Shown in pieces: positions 1 to 5,871 of a stretch of DNA of 6,551 nt (its first letter is position 1; every line of letters begins with the position of its first letter). The stretch covers positions 1 to 6,551 of the forward strand of contig SYDD01000027.1 of assembly GCA_005786775.1 (NCBI GenBank), written 5' to 3'. Source of the DNA: Opitutaceae bacterium. GTDB lineage: Bacteria > Verrucomicrobiota > Verrucomicrobiia > Opitutales > Opitutaceae. Below the pieces are notes generated by a model. It was given only the letters and a program-made list of their open reading frames with translations, did no database searches and had not been told where the DNA came from. The position numbers and the translations under genes were made by a program.

Positions 1-1080
1 CAGGAGCCCATTCGGTTCACCATCGTCGACGGTTCGCCGCCGGTGGCGCCAACCATCACGCAACAGCCGGTCAGCCAAACCGTGCTCGCCGGCGGCAGCG
101 TAACCTTCACTACGGCGGCCAGCGGCACGCCCACCCCGACACTCCAGTGGCGCCGCGATGGCCAGGTGATCGCGGGCGCGACCAACGCCACCCTTACCGT
201 GGCGAATGTGCGGGCGACGGACGCCGGGGTTTATTCCGTTACGGCGACCAACCCGGGCGGCAGCCAGCTGAGTGCCGCGGCCACGCTCACCGTGGTCGCC
301 CCGAACGCCAACGCGCGCCTGACCAACCTCTCCGTCCGCACCAACCTCGCGGCCAGCGCGACGCTGATCGTGGGCGTGGCGGTTTCCGATGGTTCCCGCG
401 ACGTGCTGTTCCGGGCCATCGGCCCGACCCTGGCGGCCTTCCAGGTGCCGGGAACCCTCGCGGATCCGCGTCTGGAGCTTTACCGCGACTCCACGAAGGT
501 GAACGAGAACGACAACTGGGCGCCGGCCCTCGCGCCGGTGTTCGGCAGCGTCGGGGCCTTCCCGCTGACCAACGGGAGCCGCGATGCCGCGCTGGTGGCG
601 ACGCTGGCGCCGGGGCCCTTCACCGCGCAGGTGCCGGGCGCGACCGGCGGAGTGGTGCTGGTCGAGGCCTACGACACCGGCCCGGCGGCCGGGGGACGGC
701 TGGTCAACGTTTCCGCCCGCAACCGCGTGGGCACCGGGGACGACATCCTGATCGCGGGCTTCACGGTTTCCGGCACCGGCAACAAGCCGCTGCTCATCCG
801 CGCGGTGGGCCCGACCCTCGCCGCCTTCGGCGTGGGCGGGACCCTCGTGGATCCGAAGCTGGAAATCTACAACTCAGCGGGCGTGAAGGTCACCGAGAAC
901 GACACGTGGTCCGCCGGCCTGGCGACCACCTTCGCCAGCGTCGGCGCCTTTCCCCTGGCGGCGGGCAGTCGCGATGCCGCGTTGCTGACCTCGCTGCCCC
1001 CGGGGAGCTACACCGCGCAGATCCGCGGCGCCGACGGCGGCACCGGCGAGGCGCTGGTGGAGATCTACGAGCTGCGGTAA
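1..1080 (+). CDS. Ig-like domain protein with two C-terminal tandem modules (5' partial)
   Basis: The frame is open from the first base, so the gene starts upstream of the window; a GTG at 43 lies inside the Ig domain and is not a plausible start. The visible 359 residues hold an Ig-like domain (about 16-99; core Trp in LQWRRDG, then the DAGVYSVTATNPGG strand typical of I-set folds). Two copies of a roughly 125-residue module follow (about 105-224 and 233-359), each with RL(T/V)N(L/V)S, R(A/V)(I/V)GPTLAAF, END(N/T)W, VGAFPL and RDAAL motifs. The protein stops right at the end of the second copy (VEIYELR). The make-up points to an exported or cell-surface protein, but its function depends on the missing N-terminus. 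The next gene begins 55 bp downstream on the same strand and carries the same Ig-plus-two-modules tail. No catalytic motif is visible. The domain calls are by eye; the module is seen directly, but its role is unknown. Confidence 0.85.
   Translation, partial: QEPIRFTIVDGSPPVAPTITQQPVSQTVLAGGSVTFTTAASGTPTPTLQWRRDGQVIAGATNATLTVANVRATDAGVYSVTATNPGGSQLSAAATLTVVAPNANARLTNLSVRTNLAASATLIVGVAVSDGSRDVLFRAIGPTLAAFQVPGTLADPRLELYRDSTKVNENDNWAPALAPVFGSVGAFPLTNGSRDAALVATLAPGPFTAQVPGATGGVVLVEAYDTGPAAGGRLVNVSARNRVGTGDDILIAGFTVSGTGNKPLLIRAVGPTLAAFGVGGTLVDPKLEIYNSAGVKVTENDTWSAGLATTFASVGAFPLAAGSRDAALLTSLPPGSYTAQIRGADGGTGEALVEIYELR
313..1077 (+). repeat. Two tandem copies of a ~125-aa C-terminal module
   Basis: Copy 1 spans 313-672 and copy 2 spans 697-1077, giving protein repeats with the same order of motifs: RL(T/V)N(L/V)S, a hydrophobic strand (LIVGVAVS or LIAGFTVSG), a VLFRAIGPTLAAF-type strand, (V/L)xDP(R/K)LE(L/I)Y, ENDNW or ENDTW, VGAFPL, RDAAL, a Pro-Gly turn, and a final VEAYD or VEIYE strand. 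The pattern suggests a beta-sandwich. The same module occurs twice more in the next gene (2351-2743 and 2780-3166). Confidence 0.85.
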
Positions 1081-1113
1081 CGCGACGGCGCGAAAGGGGT
1101 TGGCGCGGACGCG

Positions 1114-1134
1114 CCGGGCGGTTCCATTGCCCGG
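1114..1134 (+). promoter_or_regulatory. GC hairpin abutting the start codon of the cyclophilin gene
   Basis: CCGGGC at 1114-1119 is perfectly complementary to GCCCGG at 1129-1134, with a 9-nt loop. The stem ends one base before the ATG at 1136, where a ribosome binding site would be expected, and no clear Shine-Dalgarno sequence is visible there. It could limit translation initiation, or be a weak terminator remnant of the upstream gene (there is no T-tract). With a genome this GC-rich it could also be chance. The structure is seen; the function is inferred. Confidence 0.3.
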
Positions 1135-1135
1135 G

Positions 1136-3169
1136 ATGACGCCCGCCCGCCTCCTTGCCCTCGTCCTCGCCGCGGCCTGTAGCCGGCTCGCGGCCCAGGT
1201 CCCGCAGCTCAGCGCGACCCTCGCGCTGCCGACCCCCGCCCTCGCGCCCGGCGGGGGCTCCGTCTCGATCGACCTGCGGAACCACTTCGGCTTCCCCGGC
1301 GTGAGCGGCCCCGTGGTGCACTTCGACACTTCCCTGGGCCGCTTCCACGTGGAGCTGCGTTCCGACGCCGCACCGCGGCACGCGGCCAACTTCCTCGCCT
1401 ACGTGCAGGCGGGCACCTACGCGGGCACCTTCATCCATCGTTCGGCGGCGCTGGACGGCAGCGGGATCTCCATCGTGCAGGGTGGCGGCTACCGCTCGAC
1501 CGGCGGCAGCAACGTGTCGGCGGTCGCCAAGCTCGCCCCGGTGGCCCTCGAGTACGCGCTGCCCAATGCGCGCGGCACCCTTGCCGCGGCCCGCACCAGC
1601 GACCTCAACAGCGCGACCAGCGAGTGGTACTTCAACGTGAAGGACAACTCGACCATCCTCGGGCCGGCCAACGGCGGGGGCTACTCGGTGTTCGGGCGCG
1701 TGCTGGGCGGCGGGATGTCGGTCGTCGACCGCATCGCGGCGCTGCCCGTGACCAATGCCGGCGGCGCCTTCTCGGATCTCCCCGTGCGCGACTTCACCGG
1801 GGGCACGCCGACGGTGGCGAACTTTGTCCTCATCAATGGCGTCACCCCGGCGACCCTCTACCCGGGCGGGAGCGGCACCGCGGTGCTGGCCTTCACCGTG
1901 GCGAGCAGCAATCCGGCCGTCGCGGCGGCGACGGTAACCGGCACCACCCTGACCCTCGCGGCGGGCCTGCCCGGCACCGCGGAGGTCACCGTGACGGCGA
2001 GTGAGACCAATGGTGGGACCGTGACGCGGACGCTGAACGTGACCGTGGGGGGCGGGGCGGCGCGGCAGGCACCGGTGCTGGCGAGCCAGCCCCCGGCGGA
2101 ACTGCGGCTGGCGGCGGGGACGCCGCAACCGCTGGTGCTAGCCGTGGTGGCCACCGCGAACCCCGCGCCCTCGTACCAGTGGCGCCGGAACCGCGTGGAC
2201 CTGCCGGGCCAGCGCGGTCCGTTGCTGGTGTTGCCCGCGGCGGGCGCGGCCGAGGCGGGACTGTACACGTGCGTAGTCGCGAATGCGGAGGGCAGCGTCG
2301 AGAGCCGGCCCTGCGCGGTGAGCTTTCCCGCGGCGACCCCGGCCCAGACCGGGCGGCTGACCAACCTGTCGATCCTGTCCTCGTTCACGCGGAACGAGGT
2401 CCTGACCATCGGGACCGCGGTGGGCGGGGCGGGCACGGGCGGGACCAAGGCGCTGCTGGCCCGCGGCGGTGGTCCCGCGCTGGCGCAACTCGGCGTGCCG
2501 GGCGTGCTGCCCGATCCCCGGCTGACCTGGCAGACGCCGGGTGGGGCGGCGATAGCGGCCAATGACAATTGGGGGGGCGGCGCGGCCCTGGTCGCGGCCT
2601 TCCAGCAAGTGGGTGCGTTCCCGTTCGCCGCGGCAGATTCGCGGGACGCAGCCATCCTGCAGCCGGCGCTGCCGGCGGGGAACTACATCCTGGAGGTGCG
2701 GGACGCGACCGGCACCCCGGGGGTGGCCATCGCGGAGCTTTACGATGCGACCCCGACGGCCGCGGTGACGGCGACTTCGACGCGGCTGGTGAACGTGTCG
2801 GTGCGGCGAGAGATCCCCGAGGGCGAATCCCTCGTGGCGGGCTTTTACCTGAGCGGCGAGACGGCGCGGACCGTGCTTGTACGCGGAGTGGGCCCGGGTC
2901 TGGCCCAGTTCGGCGTGCCGGAGACGATGCCAGACCCGCAGCTAACCCTGTTTGGCGACGGCGGGGCCGTGATCGGGGAAAACGACAATTGGGGCGGGGC
3001 GGAGGAGCTGGCGACCTTTGCGGCGAGCGTGGGCGCGTTTCCGCTGGCGAATCCGGCCTCGAACGACGCCCTCCTGCTCCTGACCCTCGCCCCGGGCAAG
3101 TACACCGTGCAACTGAAGGGAAGGCAGGCGGGCGGGGCGGCGCTGATCGAGGTGTACGAGGTCCGCTAA
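1136..3169 (+). CDS. Secreted cyclophilin-type peptidyl-prolyl isomerase with Big, Ig and tandem C-terminal modules
   Basis: A 677-residue exported protein. The ATG at 1136 is chosen because it places a classic signal peptide at the start (residues 1-20, MTPAR then a Leu/Ala core, likely cut before QVPQL). A TTG at 1100 would add 12 residues with an Arg-rich stretch and is less likely. Residues about 61-234 form a cyclophilin domain, which catalyses cis/trans isomerisation of X-Pro bonds: FIHR with the catalytic Arg102, VQGG with Gln115, RGTLAAART, TSEWYFNV and YSVFGRV. The loop between the Arg and the Gln is five residues longer than in human CypA, and the positions of CypA Phe112, Phe113 and His126 appear as Trp, Tyr and Tyr, so activity is likely but not assured. 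Next come a Big-like domain (about 237-304; SSNPAVAAATV), an Ig-like domain (about 311-397; YQWRRN, AGLYTCVVAN) and two tail modules (about 406-536 and 549-677). Cys15 after LAAA is a weak lipobox alternative. It probably acts outside the inner membrane. Confidence 0.88.
   Translation: MTPARLLALVLAAACSRLAAQVPQLSATLALPTPALAPGGGSVSIDLRNHFGFPGVSGPVVHFDTSLGRFHVELRSDAAPRHAANFLAYVQAGTYAGTFIHRSAALDGSGISIVQGGGYRSTGGSNVSAVAKLAPVALEYALPNARGTLAAARTSDLNSATSEWYFNVKDNSTILGPANGGGYSVFGRVLGGGMSVVDRIAALPVTNAGGAFSDLPVRDFTGGTPTVANFVLINGVTPATLYPGGSGTAVLAFTVASSNPAVAAATVTGTTLTLAAGLPGTAEVTVTASETNGGTVTRTLNVTVGGGAARQAPVLASQPPAELRLAAGTPQPLVLAVVATANPAPSYQWRRNRVDLPGQRGPLLVLPAAGAAEAGLYTCVVANAEGSVESRPCAVSFPAATPAQTGRLTNLSILSSFTRNEVLTIGTAVGGAGTGGTKALLARGGGPALAQLGVPGVLPDPRLTWQTPGGAAIAANDNWGGGAALVAAFQQVGAFPFAAADSRDAAILQPALPAGNYILEVRDATGTPGVAIAELYDATPTAAVTATSTRLVNVSVRREIPEGESLVAGFYLSGETARTVLVRGVGPGLAQFGVPETMPDPQLTLFGDGGAVIGENDNWGGAEELATFAASVGAFPLANPASNDALLLLTLAPGKYTVQLKGRQAGGAALIEVYEVR
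2351..3166 (+). repeat. Third and fourth copies of the ~125-aa C-terminal module
   Basis: Copy 3 (2351-2743) and copy 4 (2780-3166) show the same motif order as the copies at 313-1077: GRLTNLS or TRLVNVS, R(G)xGPxLAQ(L/F)GVP, xPDP(R/Q)LT, (A/E)NDNWGG, VGAFP(F/L), (R)DAAIL or NDALLL, a Pro-Gly turn, and a final AELYDA or IEVYEVR. Copy 3 is the most divergent (TWQTPGG replaces the usual LxLY strand). Copy 4 ends exactly at the stop codon, as copy 2 does in the upstream gene. Confidence 0.83.
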
Positions 3170-3186
3170 CGCGGGCGCAGAGTTCT

Positions 3187-3210
3187 GGCTCTCCGGGAGT
3201 TACGGGAGCC
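3187..3210 (+). terminator. Weak candidate terminator after the cyclophilin gene
   Basis: GGCTCTC (3187-3193) can pair with GGGAGCC (3204-3210) in a 7-bp stem with one G-T wobble and a 10-nt loop, starting 17 bp after the stop codon. There is no immediate T-tract; the nearest T-run is at 3230-3234. The position fits a terminator, but the sequence is only weakly convincing. Confidence 0.3.
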
Positions 3211-3262
3211 CGACAGGTCTTCCGTTAACTTTTATCGGACTTAAAAAACTTATTAACATACG

Positions 3263-3283
3263 GTTGATAACTTTGTGATCAAC
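3263..3283. repeat. Perfect inverted repeat in the AT-rich island
   Basis: GTTGAT (3263-3268) and ATCAAC (3278-3283) are perfect complements around a 9-nt spacer. Read on the - strand, the hairpin is followed 14 nt later by TTTTTT (the A-run at 3244-3249 on the + strand). That is too far for a standard intrinsic terminator, but it is the only long T-tract the - strand operon would meet. It could alternatively be a protein-binding site. Confidence 0.4.
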
Positions 3284-3335
3284 TCCCGAGAACCCTAGGG
3301 TAAGTTGAGGTGGATCGCAGGCCAAAGATACTCCC

Positions 3336-3353
3336 ATTTGGTCTTAACCAAAT
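3336..3353. repeat. Perfect 7-bp hairpin or operator-like palindrome
   Basis: ATTTGGT (3336-3342) and ACCAAAT (3347-3353) are perfectly complementary with a CTTA loop. It could fold as a tight RNA hairpin or serve as a dyad operator site. It directly adjoins the 11-bp tandem array, sharing its last bases AAT with the first unit. Confidence 0.5.
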
Positions 3354-3394
3354 CGAAGGACGACCGAAGGAGAATCGAAGGAGAACTGGAGGCA
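3351..3394 (+). repeat. 11-bp purine-rich tandem repeat, about four units
   Basis: The units are AATCGAAGGAC (3351-3361), GACCGAAGGAG (3362-3372), AATCGAAGGAG (3373-3383) and a degenerate AACTGGAGGCA (3384-3394). The shared CGAAGGA core starts at 3354, 3365 and 3376. The core resembles a Shine-Dalgarno sequence, but no plausible ORF starts behind it. The period is close to one helical turn, which would place each core on the same face of the DNA. Confidence 0.55.
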
Positions 3395-3530
3395 GCAGCT
3401 GGGGAATGGCTTGGTAGGCTAATTTCCGATATTTGATTGCAGATTTAGCGGGATATTCACCCAGGTGGGTAGACGGGCGCCGGTGCGGAACAGACCTGCC
3501 ACCGGTGACCGGTCGGGTGTGACGCGTCGA

Positions 3531-3566
3531 GTGTAGCCCCGGTGGTGCGTCCGGCCACCGCTACAC
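3531..3566. repeat. Compound hairpin A (12 paired bases, one 3-nt bulge)
   Basis: GTGTAGC (3531-3537) pairs with GCTACAC (3560-3566). After a CCC bulge, GGTGG (3541-3545) pairs with CCACC (3555-3559) around a 9-nt loop. There is no T-tract on either side. The bulged, nested arrangement is more typical of structured RNA than of a simple terminator. No RNA family is recognised. Confidence 0.5.
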
Positions 3567-3577
3567 GCGCAGCCGTC

Positions 3578-3630
3578 CCGGACAACGCAAGGGAGTGCTT
3601 CGCGCACTGCGTTTGCGGCCTTTCGTCCGG
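3578..3630. repeat. Compound hairpin B (16 paired bases in three nested stems)
   Basis: Three perfect stems nest in order: CCGGAC (3578-3583) with GTCCGG (3625-3630), AACGC (3584-3588) with GCGTT (3609-3613), and AGTGC (3594-3598) with GCACT (3604-3608) around a TTCGC loop. An internal bulge of 5 nt lies on the left and one of 11 nt on the right. It ends 52 bp from the stop codon of the last operon gene, so it may shape that mRNA's 3' end. It could also be part of a non-coding RNA together with hairpin A. Confidence 0.5.
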
Positions 3631-3682
3631 AGCGGCGCGCCCCGGCCCCATCAGACCACCGCTTTCCGCCCAGCCTCCCAAA

Positions 3683-4354
3683 CTACCGCAGGCCCACCGG
3701 GGTGCCCAGCACCTCGCGCAGCAGCACCGCACGGCGCAGCGCCGCGGGATCGCGCAAGTCCTCCATCAGGCGCGCTGGCGCTCGGGCGGCCACCGCGCGC
3801 TCCGCCACGGCTGCCGTCGCCTCTTCCGCGCGCCGGCGCCCCGCCAGCCGCTCCGCCTGCACGGCCGCCAGCTGTTCAGCCAACAGCCGCTGCCGCTCCA
3901 GTTCCGCCGCGCGCGCACTCACGGGCGCAGGCAGCACCGAAGGCGGAGGCGCCGCGGGCACGGGCTGTTCCTCGCCGGAGATCTTCCGCTCCACGTCGCG
4001 AGCCTGGTCCTCGAGATCGCGCATCATCCGCCGCAGCGGCTCGAAAGGATCCGTCGCCGGTGACTCCGGGGGGGGCGGCGGCGGCGCGGCCTCGGGCGCC
4101 ACCGGGGCCACGGGCGCCTCGGGCGCGGACGTGGGGGCACCCCCCCCACGCCGTTCAGCGATGCGCCGGCGGATCTCCGCCTGGATGTCCTGCACCCGGC
4201 GCTCCTCCTCCAGCGAGTCCGGCTTGGCGGTCTGCGGCGGGGGCGCGGAACGCCGCGCTTGGAGCAGACCCCGGAGGATCTGCACCACGAAGATCACCAC
4301 GAAGATGACCAGCCCGATGCGCTCGAGCAGCCAGTCCAGCAGATTGGCCTTCAC
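3683..4354 (-). CDS. Proline-rich single-pass membrane protein of the floA operon, unknown function
   Basis: A 223-residue protein I cannot assign to a characterised family. One membrane segment lies at about residues 11-29 (RIGLVIFVVIFVVQILRGLL). It is followed by a charged helix (about 45-69, EEERRVQDIQAEIRRRIAERR), an Ala/Pro linker with a six-proline run (about 70-100), a second helix (about 104-123), another proline linker, an Arg/Glu/Ala-rich probable coiled coil (about 145-190), and a tail (about 197-223, LMEDLRDPAALRRAVLLREVLG) ending in TPVGLR. The tail resembles an LREILGPPxALR-like ending that I recall from proteins of related bacteria, from memory only. The start is GTG at 4354: it is the first start codon after the in-frame floA TAA and lies before the membrane segment. 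No Shine-Dalgarno is visible, so coupling to floA translation 27 bp upstream is likely. Two 8-base homopolymer runs lie inside (4068-4075, 4140-4147). A role as a FloA/NfeD partner is inferred from position only. Confidence 0.8.
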   Translation of the reverse strand: MKANLLDWLLERIGLVIFVVIFVVQILRGLLQARRSAPPPQTAKPDSLEEERRVQDIQAEIRRRIAERRGGGAPTSAPEAPVAPVAPEAAPPPPPPESPATDPFEPLRRMMRDLEDQARDVERKISGEEQPVPAAPPPSVLPAPVSARAAELERQRLLAEQLAAVQAERLAGRRRAEEATAAVAERAVAARAPARLMEDLRDPAALRRAVLLREVLGTPVGLR

Positions 4355-4381
4355 GGGGAGGGCGCGCGGATCCCGGCGGGC

Positions 4382-5383
4382 TTACTTCTTGCCCTCGGGA
4401 TGCGCGATGGAGGACCGCATCTGCGTGTCCGCCTGCACGTTCTCCATCTTGTAGAAGTCCATCACGCCCAGCCGGCCGTTGCGGAAGGCCTCGGCCTGCG
4501 CGAGCGGCACCTGCGCCTGCGCCTCCACAACCTTCGCCTGCATCTCCTGCACGCGGGCCTTCATCTCCTGCTCGAGGGCCACGGCCGCCGCGCGCCGGAT
4601 TTCCGCCTGCGCCTGCGCCATATTCTTGTTCGCCTCGGCCTGCGCCTCTTGCAGCTTCGCGCCCACGTTCTCCCCGACGTCCACGTCGGCGATGTCGATC
4701 GAGAGGATCTCGAAAGCCGACCCCACGTCCAAACCGCGCTTCAGCACGGTCTTCGAGATCGAGTCCGGCGACTCCAGCACCGTCTTGTAGGACTCGGCCG
4801 AGCCGATGGTGGTGACGATGCCCTCGCCCACGCGGGCGATGATAGTTTCTTCCTTCGCGCCGCCGACGAAGCGATCCAGGTTGGTGCGCACGGTGACCCG
4901 CGCCTTTACCTTCACTTGGATGCCGTCCTTAGCCACGCCGTCGATGGTGGTGCGGCCGCCCTCAGGGTTCGGGCAATCGATGACCTTCGGGTCCACGGAG
5001 GTCCGCACCGCCTCAACCACGCTCTTGCCGGAGCCCTTGGTCGCGAGGTCGATCGCGCAGGCGCGATCCCAGCCGAGCTCGATGCCGGCCTTCTGCGCGG
5101 CGATGAGGGCCTGCACGGTCGGCACCACGTTGCCGCCCGCTTGGAAATGGGAGGCGATCTGGTCCGCATCAATGTTGATACCCGCGCGCACCGCGGTGAT
5201 GCGGGCGTCCACGATCAACCCGTACGGGATGCTCGCGAACTTCAGCGCGACCAGTTTGGACATCGGGATCGGGGCCCCGTTAAAGAGCGCCTTCACCCAC
5301 GCGCCGATCAGGCTGAAGACGATGGCGCCGATGATGAGGACGAAGAGGCCGAGGATGGCGAGGCCGATGAGGGTGAGGCTCAT
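4382..5383 (-). CDS. floA: Flotillin-like membrane scaffold protein FloA
   Basis: A 333-residue protein, close to the usual length of FloA (Bacillus subtilis YqfA is about 331). The N-terminus is a hydrophobic membrane-inserted segment (about 3-31), followed by the FloA-type sequence PIPMSKLVALKFASIPYGLIVDARITAVRAG-like region (about 38-67), the SPFH/PHB domain with VVPTVQALIAAQKAGI and IQVKVKARVTVRTNLDRFVGG, and GVGENVGAKLQEA-like entry (DVGENVGAKLQEAQAE at 235-250) into an Ala/Glu/Gln-rich coiled coil (about 240-300) that mediates oligomerisation in this family. The ending GVMDFYKMENVQADT is also characteristic. Known role of the family: assembling membrane microdomains that organise signalling, secretion and protease function. 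The ATG overlaps the stop of the upstream NfeD gene as ATGA (5383-5380), and no separate ribosome binding site is visible, which points to translational coupling. Confidence 0.95.
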   Translation of the reverse strand: MSLTLIGLAILGLFVLIIGAIVFSLIGAWVKALFNGAPIPMSKLVALKFASIPYGLIVDARITAVRAGINIDADQIASHFQAGGNVVPTVQALIAAQKAGIELGWDRACAIDLATKGSGKSVVEAVRTSVDPKVIDCPNPEGGRTTIDGVAKDGIQVKVKARVTVRTNLDRFVGGAKEETIIARVGEGIVTTIGSAESYKTVLESPDSISKTVLKRGLDVGSAFEILSIDIADVDVGENVGAKLQEAQAEANKNMAQAQAEIRRAAAVALEQEMKARVQEMQAKVVEAQAQVPLAQAEAFRNGRLGVMDFYKMENVQADTQMRSSIAHPEGKK

Positions 5384-5871
5384 ATGGAAGTGGTGGTGGT
5401 GATGGAGCGGGAAGGGATGACGAGAATACGGAAAGTTTCAACCGCGGTGACCTCCACGGGCGCACCCTCGGGGATGAGGCCGTGATGGCTGAAGGCCACA
5501 TAACGCCGGCCATCGCACTCGACAATGCCGGTGGGCGCGAGAGTCGTCACGGCGATCCCGGAGCGTCCCTTGAGGCTCGCGTCCGCCACCGGGGGCTGGC
5601 TGCGGCCGGCGACGGTGGCCGAGAGGGAAAGCGCCTTGGCGAGGCGGCTCCGCGGGAGCAGCACGAACTCGAGGTAAAGGGCAACGGCCGTCACCAGCAG
5701 CCCCGCCGCCAGCGCCCAGGCGCCGCCGCCCGGGCCATAGCGGTCGAAGGCCACCAGGACTCCGCCCAGCAGGGAAAGTCCACCCACGATTCCAAGCACG
5801 CCACCCGGTACGATCACCTCCAAGGCGAGCAGCAGGATGCCGACGGCAAAAAGGACGAGGATGAGGGTCAT
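5380..5871 (-). CDS. Short NfeD-family membrane protein
   Basis: A 163-residue protein of the short NfeD type, lacking any protease domain. Residues about 3-20 (LILVLFAVGILLLALEVI), 24-41 and 51-71 are membrane segments. The VIVPGGVLGIVGG turn between the first two is the hallmark of the family. A C-terminal OB-fold (about 101-151) shows GRSGIAVTTLAPTGIVECDG, then RRYVAF, PEGAPVEVTAVE and a final RILVI strand. Short NfeD proteins pair with SPFH/flotillin proteins and are thought to help localise or assemble them. The start is ATG at 5871, which overlaps the upstream gene's stop (ATGA, 5871-5868). A good Shine-Dalgarno, GGAGGG at 5886-5881 on the - strand, sits 9 nt before it. The tail ends in SITTTTSI encoded by a short ACC-type run. 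Having two consecutive NfeD genes before floA suggests division of labour between them. Confidence 0.92.
   Translation of the reverse strand: MTLILVLFAVGILLLALEVIVPGGVLGIVGGLSLLGGVLVAFDRYGPGGGAWALAAGLLVTAVALYLEFVLLPRSRLAKALSLSATVAGRSQPPVADASLKGRSGIAVTTLAPTGIVECDGRRYVAFSHHGLIPEGAPVEVTAVETFRILVIPSRSITTTTSI

Larger units (their letters stand above)
3170..3682. other. Convergent intergenic region with structured, locally AT-rich DNA
   Basis: This lies between the 3' ends of the + strand cyclophilin gene and the - strand operon, so neither needs a promoter here. No ORF in it shows signal-peptide, domain or codon features worth calling. From left to right it contains a weak stem (3187-3210), an AT-rich island (about 3224-3290) that stands out against the GC-rich surroundings, inverted repeats (3263-3283, 3336-3353), a 10-bp palindrome ACCCTAGGGT (3292-3301), an 11-bp tandem array (3351-3394) and two compound hairpins (3531-3566, 3578-3630). 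Possible contents are transcription terminators or an unannotated non-coding RNA. I do not recognise any known RNA family. Confidence 0.6.

Noticed and set aside
890..2128. A long - strand open frame (412 codons) opposite the cyclophilin gene
   Set aside because: Its Arg/Gly/Ala/His-rich composition without motifs is typical of a shadow frame; the + strand has a signal peptide and a clear cyclophilin domain.
3251..3283. DnaA-box-like words (TTATTAACA at 3251-3259 and GGTTGATAA at 3262-3270 against TTATCCACA/TGTGGATAA) in the AT-rich island, hinting at an origin
   Set aside because: Each word matches at only 7 of 9 positions, and no dnaA, dnaN or other origin-associated gene is nearby. Chance matches are likely in AT-rich DNA.
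3387..3407. Resemblance of GGAGGCAGCAG and the following GGGGAAT to the conserved 16S rRNA region near E. coli position 340-360
   Set aside because: The match has an extra base, covers only about 20 nt, and the flanks do not continue into rRNA sequence. Coincidence or a trivial similarity is more likely than an rRNA fragment.
3419..3607. A 62-codon - strand frame in the convergent intergenic region
   Set aside because: It has no ribosome binding site, domain or signal peptide, it overlaps both compound hairpins, and its composition is unremarkable.
4259..5485. A long + strand open frame (408 codons) opposite floA and the neighbouring genes
   Set aside because: It is rich in His, Arg, Asp and Leu with no recognisable domain, and it mirrors the strongly recognised floA coding sequence. 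Long antisense frames are expected in GC-rich DNA.
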